Below are positions 6,822 through 14,216 of a DNA stretch of 14,516 nt, in pieces. The notes beneath the pieces were generated by a model. The model did not search any database. It was not told the origin of the DNA and saw only the letters and a program-made list of their open reading frames with translations. Source of the DNA: XYA12-FULL-58-9 sp001798605. GTDB taxonomy: Bacteria; Myxococcota; XYA12-FULL-58-9. The stretch's first letter is position 1; each line of letters starts with the position of its first letter. The stretch spans positions 1-14,516 of the forward strand of contig DAINMX010000168.1 in assembly GCA_036736205.1 (NCBI GenBank). The letters are read 5' to 3'. The position numbers and the translations under genes were made by a program.

Positions 6822-7513
6822 AGCCAAACACTGCTCAAGTTCTGTGCCCACTGGCCGGACTGGTGCTTGCCTGCTTGCTCGTTGGCGTTTGGGTGCACGG
6901 CGCTGCCGCGCGCGTCGAGGCCATGAGGGGCACACCGGCCGAAAAGACGGCCGCTATCGCCGCCGCAGCCGATGAAGGCTTTTGCACGACGGACCTCAAG
7001 CAGATCTTGAAGCGGGTGCTGACATCCTGCGGTCTCGTCCACCGGGAGCGGGGTCGTGGCTGCAAGCCGCTCGAAGCCAAGAGCGTCGCGGCCCTGAGCG
7101 GTGATGACTTCAACGCGCTGTTCCGGCCGCTCGCCAACCGCGCGGGTATTGTGCAGTTCGACCTCGACAAGACGGAGCTCGACGACGCGGGCCGGGCGAT
7201 CCTGGACAAGACCTTCTCAGACCAGCGTGGAGCCTCCTACTTCTTGGTGGTTTCCCGCGCCTCGCCTGAAGGCAGCTTGAGCCACAACCGGACTCTTTCA
7301 GAACAGCGAGCAGGAGCGGTGCTCAGCTACTTGAACGACAAGTTCAAAGATCCCGACCTCGAGCAGGAGGTGGGCCTGTTATGGCTAGGTGAGGAGTATG
7401 CGCAACTCGATCAGGAGTTCTGCCAGTGGAATAGGTCACGTGCGGGTGAAGTCTGCACGACTGCTGAGCTCAACCGATCGGCCTTTCTTGCATGGATCGA
7501 TTGCCGCCTGTGA
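6818..7513 (+). CDS. Membrane-anchored OmpA-like protein with ASPEGS variant
   Basis: A 231-residue protein: an N-terminal hydrophobic anchor or uncleaved signal (residues about 8-30), a Cys-containing linker (C56, C71, C82) and an OmpA-like domain from about 108. The domain starts with IVQFDLDKTELDDAGRAILD and contains the helix motif NRTLSEQRAGAVLSYL (N157, R164). In typical OmpA domains an Asp of 'TD' 15 residues before that Arg binds diaminopimelate of peptidoglycan; here the position is Ser149 in ASPEGS, a variant also known in Bacteroidetes OmpA-like proteins. C202, C213 and C229 are further Cys. It starts on ATG 6818, overlapping the VKOR stop, with GAGG at 6807-6810, and ends in the GTGA that starts the TlpA gene. 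It may be a periplasmic substrate or partner of the oxidase; binding to peptidoglycan is doubtful. Confidence 0.82.
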   Translation: MKPNTAQVLCPLAGLVLACLLVGVWVHGAAARVEAMRGTPAEKTAAIAAAADEGFCTTDLKQILKRVLTSCGLVHRERGRGCKPLEAKSVAALSGDDFNALFRPLANRAGIVQFDLDKTELDDAGRAILDKTFSDQRGASYFLVVSRASPEGSLSHNRTLSEQRAGAVLSYLNDKFKDPDLEQEVGLLWLGEEYAQLDQEFCQWNRSRAGEVCTTAELNRSAFLAWIDCRL

Positions 7514-8112
7514 CCCGTCTCTTCTGTATGCTGCTCCTGAGCGCGGGCTTTGCCTGCCACGAGGAGCCCAACACCCTGCCGGCGCGCCAGCGTGCCGAGG
7601 TGGTCACACAGGGCCGCCCCGAGGTCTCTGGAGCCCAGTGGTGCGACGCCTACTTTGCTTCTGAGAAGGCACCGGCCCTGAGCTTACCGCCAAGCGTGCC
7701 GATGGCTCCGGGTACCTCTCTTCCTGCAAAACCATCTACGTGGGTGTGGCTCAACCTGTGGGCCACCTGGTGCAAGCCGTGCGTGCGCGAGATGCCCCTG
7801 GTCGTGGCCTTTGGCGATCATCTGCGGAGCGAGGGCATGGGCATCGAGAATTGGTTTTTGTCGCTAGACCAACCTGGGTCTGAGCTGCAGCAGTTTATCC
7901 GCCAACACGTAGAGCTCGCGGGTGCCAATTCGATGCGTCTGAAGTCACCAGACGACCTCGATACCTGGATCCAGCGGTATGGTTTAAAGGCTGGGACCGC
8001 CATTCCGATCAACGTCATCGTCGCCCCGGGCGGCGGCGTGCGGTGTGTGCGCGCCGGTGCCATCGCTGAGGGCGACTATGCGCGGGTGCGGTGGGTGTTG
8101 AAGCAGATGTAG
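7510..8112 (+). CDS. TlpA-like thioredoxin lipoprotein
   Basis: A 200-residue thiol-disulfide protein of the TlpA/ResA class facing the periplasm. I chose the GTG at 7510 because it forms a GTGA overlap with the OmpA-like stop, the same arrangement as the preceding gene pair; an in-frame ATG at 7492 is the alternative and adds six residues. The N-terminus TRLFCMLLLSAGFACHEEP is a lipoprotein-like signal with a slightly irregular lipobox (GFAC). The fold shows WVWLNLWATWCKPCVREMPL (active-site Cys at residues 88 and 91), a TlpA-type DQPGSELQQFI strand-helix region, and the cis-Pro in TAIPINVIV (about 166). An extra Cys pair candidate is C45 and C179. In this operon it may act as a reductant or isomerase balancing the VKOR oxidase. 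Direction of electron flow cannot be read from sequence. Confidence 0.88.
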   Translation: MTRLFCMLLLSAGFACHEEPNTLPARQRAEVVTQGRPEVSGAQWCDAYFASEKAPALSLPPSVPMAPGTSLPAKPSTWVWLNLWATWCKPCVREMPLVVAFGDHLRSEGMGIENWFLSLDQPGSELQQFIRQHVELAGANSMRLKSPDDLDTWIQRYGLKAGTAIPINVIVAPGGGVRCVRAGAIAEGDYARVRWVLKQM

Positions 8113-8340
8113 TCACCCATCCGCGTACACCGTGATCGCGTTCGGATCCACGACCGCATTGTTCTGAACTTTCTCAAACAGCTCGGCGACCATCGGTGGA
8201 ATTTGATCGAGCAGGTCGTCCGCCGTGCCCATTTTGAGTCGCCGATCGGCTGTTGCGATCACTCGGGATTCGGCGACATCGATGAGCTTGAGAGTGATCA
8301 CCCAACTCGCGCCTATCTTTCCGGTCAAACTGCTGCCTCG
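8113..8340 (-). pseudogene. C-terminal remnant of an unrecognised periplasmic protein
   Basis: The minus-strand frame closes with TGA directly abutting the TlpA stop (0 nt between). Its last 75 residues read GSSLTGKIGASWVITLKLID, then VAESRVIATADRRLKMGTAD, then DLLDQIPPMVAELFEKVQ. The pattern of two beta strands with a turn and a final amphipathic helix resembles the end of TolB/CsgG-like or PEGA-associated proteins of deltaproteobacteria (xxLKLIDV...VVAxxxR..KG..D.LLD.....V.ELF). The frame stays open to 8487, but beyond 8340 it is antisense to the Cys-rich pseudogene and turns into Arg/Cys-rich noise. So the 5' part of this gene is missing and the two genes are fused tail to head at about 8341-8345. 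The family call is tentative. Confidence 0.5.
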
Positions 8341-8344
8341 AATC

Positions 8345-9307
8345 GGGGGGCATCGACGAGCCGTGCAACCTAGGCAACACCTGCGACAGTGACGACCTGA
8401 TGTGCCTCGGCTTCTGCGACCATCGGCTTCTGCGACCAAGGGATGTGCTGCATCTCGGTCGGCGGTCTCGGCGAGCCGTGTGCTCAAGGTTTCAGCTGCG
8501 GCGATCCCGCGAATGCGGTCTGTAGCCCCGAGACTTACACTTGTGGCAGCATGATGGGCATGGGTTGCTGCATTGCCACCGGCGGACTCGACGAGCCATG
8601 TAACACCGACGGCTCCTGCGACGACCCTGCGTCCGCGAGCTGTATTACCACCCTCTCCTGCGGCGGACCGGAGGGCCGTGGCTGTTGCGCGCCCGCTGGC
8701 GGGCGCGGTGAGATCTGCAACCCCGATAACACTTGCGACAATCCGACCGTCGACAGCTGCGTCGCGAGCACTTATGCACCGCGGGCTCTCCCTGTTGTCT
8801 GCAGGCTGGCGGCACCCATCAGCCCTGTTACAGCGACAACACCTGCAACCTCGCGCTCACCTGCCAGAGCGGCATCTGCCCCTTTGGCCTCGCCTCCTGC
8901 TGCGAACCGCAGGCTTGTCAAGGCGGGGTCGCGTCGCGCTCCGATCGCATCACGACCCCACCTATCGGATCCTCAAAGCCCGGTGCAAATACTTCGCCAA
9001 TCTCTTCGAGGCAGACGGACTCAGCACCATCGGCACGGACAGTGGCGACGGGCTCGTCCAGATGTGCGGCGGCATCGTCGGAAATGGGCAAAGCTTGGAA
9101 AATCAATTCACGAACGCCGACAAGCGTTGGCAGATGGAGGACATCGACGTACCGGAAGGAGATATCCTGCCGCTGCTTCAATGCACCAATTTCCTCGACG
9201 GCAGGCTACGCCTGCCACGCCAAGAGTCCGTGTGGGAGAGCCCACGGGGCCGCAAGTGTGTTGGGCCTCTACGGTCCGAGGATGCGTTCGCGTGTGGTCC
9301 AGTGTGA
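8345..9307 (+). pseudogene. Frameshifted Cys-rich repeat protein gene
   Basis: Four or five units of about 40-45 residues with the pattern CCxxxGGxxEPCxxxxxCxDPxxAxC are spread over three frames. Frame one (8345 on) reads GIDEPCNLGNTCDSDDLMCL then GFCDH. An exact 16-bp tandem duplication (8407-8422, 8423-8438) then shifts to the frame carrying QGMCCISVGGLGEPC... up to SCVASTY. Loss of one T near 8772-8776 shifts to the frame carrying CTAGSPCCLQAGGTHQPCYS then DNTCNLALTCQSGICP. A third shift between about 8930 and 8985 leads to RCKYFANLFEADGLSTIGTD and on to a TGA at 9305. The 5' end, start codon and signal peptide are absent; the break at about 8343 joins it to the remnant on the other strand. 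It was probably a secreted Cys-rich lipoprotein like its neighbours and is now dead. Confidence 0.7.
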
Positions 9308-9366
9308 TCGGTGAACGAAGACGTCCCCGTCCTTGCCGCGCGGATGAAATAGCCGGCGGGGATTTC

Positions 9367-9588
9367 TTACCGACGGTCAGCGTTCACACCCGGGTTCCCT
9401 GTCGCTGCGGTTTGCCCGCGCTGTCGCTTGTGAAAACTCTTCCACTGTTTCCAGATGAGACAACGCAATCGGCGACGGATCCACGAGTCCAAGTCCTCCA
9501 GCGGACGGATGGTCACTGAAGCCAAAGTATGCTGTCTTCCGACGCTCAACGAAGATCGGTCCAGAAACCATGAAGGGTGTTCTTCCAC
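9367..9588 (-). pseudogene. Group II intron maturase C-terminal relic
   Basis: The minus frame contains RPLEDLDSWIRRRLRCLIWK then QWKSFHKRQRGQ, the signature of the C-terminal (domain X to D) end of group II intron-encoded reverse transcriptase/maturases (family consensus 'LD.W.RRRLR...WKQWK'). The usual following segment ending in a GPWR-like motif is degraded to GQTAATGNPGVNADRR. The reverse transcriptase domains with YADD are absent. I looked downstream on the minus strand (9240-9366) for the 34-nt intron domain V and found nothing like it. So this is an isolated fragment of about 73 residues. Confidence 0.72.
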
Positions 9589-9716
9589 GGCGAACGTCGG
9601 TACGCAACAGACACGAAAACTCCCTTATCCAGATCTCAGATTTATGGGCAATGCACCCTAAGAAATCGCTTGTCCTGTCTCCTGCTAAATGGGACTCCTG
9701 GTAAATGAGATAAGTG

Positions 9717-11315
9717 ATGCGGACCTTGACGGTGAGCGTGGCCGTGGTCATCCTGGCGGCGGCCTGTTCAGGGGGCGATGGGAGTTCGGCGTGCTCGGCG
9801 ATCAGCTGTGAGGGCTGCTGCGAAGCTGATCTGTGCCGTGTCGGCGACGACGACATCGCCTGTGGCCAGGGAGGTGCGGCCTGCGCTGACTGCACGACGG
9901 GCGTCGGGCTGTGCCTGCAGCGGGCCTGCCACGAGCCCTGCGGCAACGACACCATCGAGGCTGGTGAGCAGTGCGACGGCGACGATCTCGGTAGCGAAAC
10001 CTGCATCACCCTCGGCTCGGCCGGGGGCACGCTTGCCTGCGCCAACGACTGCCAGTTCGATCTCTCCGCCTGCACCGCCCTCACCTGCGTGATCGCGGCT
10101 TCAGATCCCGAAGCCTACCCCTGCCAGTTCTGCTCCGCCGGCGGCGGTGCCATCGTTTACTGCGGCTTCTGTCACCCGTACACGCCGCCCGATGAGACAG
10201 ACCCCTGCGAGGCCGGCACCCAGTGCTACACCTGGTTCGACCCCGACCTCGACAACACCACCGTCGCCTGCCTCGACGCGCCACCCGAGACCTGTAATGC
10301 CGACTTCGAGGATGAGTGCGACGGCGACGTTGTCGTCGTCTGCCGCGGCGGAAGAGTGATCCGCAACGACTGCGCAGAAGCCGGGGATCGTTGCACCACG
10401 GTCACCTGGATGGACGGCTCCTTTGTTCCCGGGTGTGTCGAGCTCGAGGCTGATCCGTGCACGCTCGGCGGCTACGACGAGAGTTGCGACAACGGCGTGC
10501 CGGTGATCTGCGACCCCCTCACCTCGTACGAGAGTCACCGTCCCTGCGAGGAAGGGCTGTGCGTCGATTTCGGTGCCGAGATCGAGTGCCTGCCCGAGGG
10601 CTGGGTCGAGTGCGATCCGGAGACCTTCGAAGCGCGCTGCGAAGACGACGCCATCATCACCTGCGCTCCGGTCCCGCATTCTTCGGGCACCGGCATGGAG
10701 GTGGCCGATCCCTGCGATGCCAGCAAGATCTGCGCGATGGCCGCCGCTGGCATCACCTGCATGCAGACGGGAACCGTCGCCTGCGACTCGTCGGCCTATG
10801 TCCCCCATTGCGACGGCGGCCGGTTGTTCAGGTGCAGCCCCGTGCTCGCCTGGGAGTACTTTGACGACTGTTCCGTCCTCGGAGAAGGGCTGCTCACCTG
10901 CCAGGAGTTCGCCGAGGGGCCCTCCTGTGCGCCGCCCGACTACACACCGTGCGAGGATACCGGGTCCACCTGCGTCGCAGACAACGTCCAGGAATGCCGC
11001 CACCCGGGCTGGGTGGCCGAGATACCCTGCGCCTCCCCCTCTCCCGTCTGCCTGGAGGCCGACGACGTGGCCGTCTGCACCTTCGCGGGCGCTGCATCCT
11101 GCACTCCGCAGTTCGGCCCTGGCATTCTCTGCGGGTCGGATCGCTACGGCACCTCCTCCTGCCACCAAGCCCTGCGCTGCGACGGCAGCTCTACCGTCGT
11201 GCTCTGCCACGCCTCCGCCGCCGTCGAGGTCACGGTCACCTGTCCTTTCAACGACTGCGTCGAGGACCCCGTGTGGGCTGATGACTACGAGGCCTACTGC
11301 GATCTCCTGCGGTGA
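9717..11315 (+). CDS. Large Cys-rich lipoprotein with EAGEQCDG motif
   Basis: A 532-residue predicted lipoprotein. ATG 9717 is preferred over the GTG immediately before it (9714); the signal MRTLTVSVAVVILAAAC ends in lipobox AAAC (Cys17). A weak GAG lies about 7 nt upstream. Residues about 76-125 hold CGNDTIEAGEQCDGDDLGSE then TCITLGSAGGTLACANDCQF, the Myxococcota Cys-rich repeat related to DUF4215. From about 185 to the end, six units of some 50-60 residues each carry roughly six Cys spaced C-x8-C-x7/8-C-x8/11-C-x6-C-x8-C (for example VECDPETFEARCEDDAIITC...). The protein is acidic and extremely Cys-rich, so heavily disulfide-bonded and probably surface-displayed. No enzymatic motif is visible. 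The gene stands between intron and IS debris but is intact, and its codon use is uniform. Confidence 0.87.
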   Translation: MRTLTVSVAVVILAAACSGGDGSSACSAISCEGCCEADLCRVGDDDIACGQGGAACADCTTGVGLCLQRACHEPCGNDTIEAGEQCDGDDLGSETCITLGSAGGTLACANDCQFDLSACTALTCVIAASDPEAYPCQFCSAGGGAIVYCGFCHPYTPPDETDPCEAGTQCYTWFDPDLDNTTVACLDAPPETCNADFEDECDGDVVVVCRGGRVIRNDCAEAGDRCTTVTWMDGSFVPGCVELEADPCTLGGYDESCDNGVPVICDPLTSYESHRPCEEGLCVDFGAEIECLPEGWVECDPETFEARCEDDAIITCAPVPHSSGTGMEVADPCDASKICAMAAAGITCMQTGTVACDSSAYVPHCDGGRLFRCSPVLAWEYFDDCSVLGEGLLTCQEFAEGPSCAPPDYTPCEDTGSTCVADNVQECRHPGWVAEIPCASPSPVCLEADDVAVCTFAGAASCTPQFGPGILCGSDRYGTSSCHQALRCDGSSTVVLCHASAAVEVTVTCPFNDCVEDPVWADDYEAYCDLLR

Positions 11316-11425
11316 GAGCTTCCGACGCGGGTGCAGGCCCTAACTTGCTCCAACGCGGTCACCGAATCCTTCCAACCGACGACTCGCTGTTTTGTCTGCT
11401 GGGGGTGCTCGCTCCGTTCTGTCTT

Positions 11426-11650
11426 CTATTCTCTTGGCTTCTGTTTCCAGTCGCCTTTGGCCAATCGACTCACTTTGTCTGCATCGTAGGGCGTCCCATC
11501 GCGCCAGATCGCGTACATGATGCCGACCAGCTTGCGTGACATGGCGACGTTGGCGACCAGCTTGCCCCGACGCTCTGCTTGGCCCAGGGTGGATTCGTAA
11601 ACCACCGCCATTTCGGCATGGTCTTCCATTGGGCCATGTGGCAGCAGCAT
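11426..11650 (-). pseudogene. IS110-family transposase C-terminal fragment
   Basis: The minus frame reads RRGKLVANVAMSRKLVGIMY then AIWRDGTPYDADK. This is the C-terminal signature of IS110/IS1111-type (DEDD) transposases ('...VA.ARKL....YAM...G.PYD'). Only about 74 residues remain of the usual 300-400. Neither the N-terminal DEDD RuvC-like domain nor the central helix-hairpin-helix serine region is present. Upstream on this strand (11650-11830) the frames are not transposase-like. It cannot be active. Confidence 0.65.
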
Positions 11651-11972
11651 CTTTCCACTCAGTATATCGAGAGCGCCCCACGGCAGGTCTTCTCATAGGA
11701 TTACAAACAACAAACGTTGAAAGTGGGCTGGCTCCGGCCCGAGGCGGCGGTTGATGGAATCGAGCCAAGGGGAGTGCTCGCAAAGGAACCTCGCCAATGA
11801 ACAATCGCCTACTCGGAACCAAGCTGATTATGGGGCATGCTGCGCTCCATTGATGAAAGGGTCGTAGCTGCCGGAGCCAGCTCTACTCAACACAACAGGC
11901 CAACACCTGGCAACTCTTGGGAGGTCGTTTCCTTCATGAACAATCCGGCCGACGAAGGAGGCCGGGGCGGGG
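11651..11972. other. Gene-free stretch
   Basis: No frame here has gene-like codon use, a plausible start with Shine-Dalgarno, or a recognisable motif. It probably is eroded mobile-element DNA between the IS110 scrap and dispersed repeat copy C. Confidence 0.4.
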
Positions 11973-12034
11973 CTGATACAAAACATTTCGTCAACTCTGG
12001 GGCCGGTGGCTCATGGTGTTCATGTCACTTACGA
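11973..12034 (+). repeat. Dispersed repeat, copy C
   Basis: The most complete copy: ctgatacaaaacatttcgtc, then aactctggggccggtggct, then catggtgttcatg (12012-12024), then tcacttacg. It aligns with copy A over its whole length and with copy B over the first half. In one frame it reads DTKHFVNSGAGG, matched by IRHYVNSGA in copy A and DTKHSV in copy B, so it could derive from coding sequence. Confidence 0.5.
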
Positions 12035-12402
12035 GCCGAGCCCACAGGTGCCGAAACATCTTCATTGCGACTCTTGCAGACTGACAAATAGGGTCATCGA
12101 ATCTGAGGGCCCGCAAACAGCTTTCGCGGGGGGCCTTGGAGCGCGTGCCGGGGTATGCCAAAAAGGGTGTACCCTAAGAGGCGTTCCGACCGTAGACGGC
12201 GTGCCACGCGAAAGGCACCAACACACCCCGGCAGACCGACCGGCGAAACTCTGCTGACGGCGGCTAGTCTCTGCCCACCGCTGTGCTTTGACTATGAGGA
12301 AGTTGCATCGGAATATGTCGAAAATACCGACCTTGACTACGAAACCCACGGGCTTACCGTACGCGCGGTGGTATCAACCGCCACCCACGACACGACTTTC
12401 CC
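12035..12402. other. Leader region of the ene-reductase gene
   Basis: No supported gene. The ene-reductase frame stays open upstream to 12155, but that extension (Arg/Lys-rich, MPKRVYPKRRSDRRRR...) has no Shine-Dalgarno and no family resemblance. The stretch holds two TTGACTAYGA motifs exactly 45 bp apart (12288 and 12333). Confidence 0.4.
12288..12316 (+). promoter_or_regulatory. Candidate sigma70-type promoter for the ene-reductase
   Basis: TTGACT (12288-12293), a 5/6 match to the -35 box, is 17 nt before GAATAT (12311-12316), only a 3/6 match to the -10 box. It lies about 97 nt upstream of the ATG. The spacing is ideal but the -10 is weak. Confidence 0.3.
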
Positions 12403-12412
12403 GGAGACCCCA

Positions 12413-13495
12413 ATGTCTGACACTTCGCTTTTCGCACCGGTCCCTCTCGGCAAGCTGACGCTGCTGAACCGTTTAGTCATGGCGCCCATGACGCGCAGCC
12501 GCGCGGCGGGCAACGTGCCCAATGCGCTCATGGCCGAATACTATGCGCAGCGCGCCGGCGCGGGCCTCATTATCACCGAGGGGACGTCTCCATCACCCAA
12601 CGGATTAGGCTATGCGCGGATCCCAGGCCTGTTTTCGGAGGAGCAGGTCGCCGGATGGAAGCTCGTAACCGACGCCGTTCACGCAAAGGGTGGACACATC
12701 TTCGCACAACTCATGCATACCGGCCGGGTCGGACACCCGCTCAACCTGCCCAAAGGCGCAGAGCTCATCGCACCGAGTGCTGTCGCTGCACCAGGCGAGA
12801 TGTATACCGACCAGCAGGGCATGCAGGCCCACCCTGTGCCGCGCACCATGACCGAGGCGGATCTCGGCAAGACCCGCGCGGAGTTCGTACAGGCTGCGAG
12901 AAACGCCGTCGCCGCCCATTTCGACGGCGTAGAGCTCCATGGTGCAAATGGGTATCTCCTGGAGCAGTTCTTGAGCCCCAATACGAACGAGCGAAGAGAC
13001 GCATACGGCGGCTCCGTCGAGAGGCGCATGCGCTTCGTGCTCGAGGTGGTGCATGCGGTGGATGACGCCATAGGGGGTGACAAGGTCGGCATTCGACTCT
13101 CTCCCTATGGGGCGAACGCCGGCATGACGCCCTATCCGGAGATCGACGAGACGTACAACCTTCTCGTTGAGAAGCTCGTGGTCACGGGCATTCAGTACAT
13201 TCACATTGTCGACCACTCGGCGATGGGTGCGCCGTCCGTGCCCGAAAAGCTCAAGCATGCACTACGCAAGGCTTGGCCACGCACCTATGTCGCGAGCGGT
13301 GGCTTTGATCGTGCGAAGGCTGAGGTCGCGCTGCGCGAGCGGAGGGCCGATCTCATTGCTTTTGGCCGGCCCTTTCTCTCAAACCCGGACCTCGTGACCC
13401 GTCTCCAAAAGAATCTCCCACTGAATCCGCCGGACTTCAGTACCTTCTACACGCCTGGCCCCAAAGGCTACACCGATTATCCCGCGGCGGGGTGA
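12413..13495 (+). CDS. Old Yellow Enzyme family ene-reductase (NemA/XenB-like)
   Basis: A 360-residue FMN-dependent NAD(P)H alkene reductase, cytosolic, that reduces activated C=C bonds such as enones, maleimides or nitro compounds. Start ATG 12413 has GGAG at 12403-12406, and begins MSDTSLFAPVPLGKLTLLNR as in the family. Visible hallmarks of the TIM barrel: APMTRSRA (Thr27, tunes the flavin), QLMHTGRVGHP, the substrate-binding pair His176/Asn179 with proton-donor Tyr181 in ELHGANGYLLEQFLSP, SPNTNERRDAYGGSVERRMR, Arg228 in IRLSPYG, and the phosphate-binding IAFGRPFLSNPDL (Arg319). The length is right for the classical class. Substrate cannot be told from sequence. There is no adjacent TetR/LysR regulator, which is unusual for nemA-type genes; the gene sits alone among IS relics. 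Confidence 0.95.
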   Translation: MSDTSLFAPVPLGKLTLLNRLVMAPMTRSRAAGNVPNALMAEYYAQRAGAGLIITEGTSPSPNGLGYARIPGLFSEEQVAGWKLVTDAVHAKGGHIFAQLMHTGRVGHPLNLPKGAELIAPSAVAAPGEMYTDQQGMQAHPVPRTMTEADLGKTRAEFVQAARNAVAAHFDGVELHGANGYLLEQFLSPNTNERRDAYGGSVERRMRFVLEVVHAVDDAIGGDKVGIRLSPYGANAGMTPYPEIDETYNLLVEKLVVTGIQYIHIVDHSAMGAPSVPEKLKHALRKAWPRTYVASGGFDRAKAEVALRERRADLIAFGRPFLSNPDLVTRLQKNLPLNPPDFSTFYTPGPKGYTDYPAAG

Positions 13496-13967
13496 GGTGT
13501 CCACCGCTCGAATTCAACGACGGAAAATTGTGCCACCACCAAAGGCCTGTTGGCGGTGAGCCGGTCCAACCACACAAACATCAACCGCCCGTGCTGTCGT
13601 TCCCAATGTGCCCTGTCCCATCTCGAACCTGCGGTCGAGAAACGGACGTGCCGTGACGCCTCGACGGGTTGGCCGTAGCATTTGCCAGTGGAAGTCAATT
13701 ATCCCTTCATCTTTCGAAACGCTGAGTAGCTACTACTGAGGACTGCCTCGACCTCGACGCATTCCTGGATGCCATCGCGTCCGAGATAATCTGGCACCAA
13801 CCAGCTTGGCCGTCCGTGGGCAGCCAACCTTACTTAAGTGAGACAGATGTCCTTCCCACTTCGTCTCACAGGACTACTCTCACCAACCATCACCATTTTT
13901 CGCTGGCGAGTGGCCGACACACGTAGATGAGGAGAAACAGGCCACCCCACAAGGAGTCCACAAATGA
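13496..13967. other. Gene-poor stretch with inverted repeat
   Basis: No supported gene. A 73-residue minus frame (13477-13698) runs through the first part but partly antisense to the ene-reductase and without recognisable motif. A 7-bp inverted repeat gtgagac/gtctcac occurs at 13838-13844 and 13863-13869 within aagtgagacagatgtcc, a sequence style seen at IS481-like ends. An imperfect hairpin (13534-13558, one mismatch in a 9-bp stem) follows the ene-reductase but has no T tract. Confidence 0.4.
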
Positions 13968-14161
13968 AGGGGTGTGAAGGTCAACTCCCGACAGTCCAAG
14001 ACGAAGGGATGCGGCTCACGAAAGGCGACGATGGCGATGGTGTTCAAACTCGCAATCGAGGCCGAAAAGACCACCGACTCAATGGCAGTCAACTCATGGC
14101 GAAGGTGATCTAGTAGGGAGTGAGGTTTGTGAACGGCGAGATCGAGGAGGCCGCCGCATGA
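13968..14161 (+). pseudogene. IS256-family transposase C-terminal relic
   Basis: One frame (13992-14072) reads QSKTKGCGSRKATMAMVFKL then AIEAEKT, the signature C-terminus of IS256-type transposases ('..TKG..SR.A.L.M.FKL...AEK.WRRLNG'). A frameshift at about 14070-14075 moves to the frame reading RLNGSQLMAKVI, then two consecutive stops TAG TAG (14111-14116), then GVRFVNGEIEEAAA and a final TGA at 14159-14161. The WRR of the family is lost at the frameshift. Upstream of 13968 a stop (TGA at 13965) ends recognisable sequence, so the catalytic DDE part is missing. Confidence 0.72.
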
Positions 14162-14216
14162 ATCAACGATCTGAGGAATACGCTCAACTGGCGCTCACCG
14201 AAACACAGTATCTCCA

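Noticed and set aside
10101..11210. 369-residue minus-strand open frame over the second Cys-rich lipoprotein
   Set aside because: Antisense shadow, with no start signal and low-complexity Ala/Gly/Arg composition.
12155..12412. 86-residue N-terminal extension of the ene-reductase
   Set aside because: Family members start near SLFAPVPLG; the extension is Arg-rich, unlike the family, and ATG 12413 has GGAG upstream.
13534..13558. Hairpin after the ene-reductase as a terminator
   Set aside because: The stem has a mismatch and no T tract follows.
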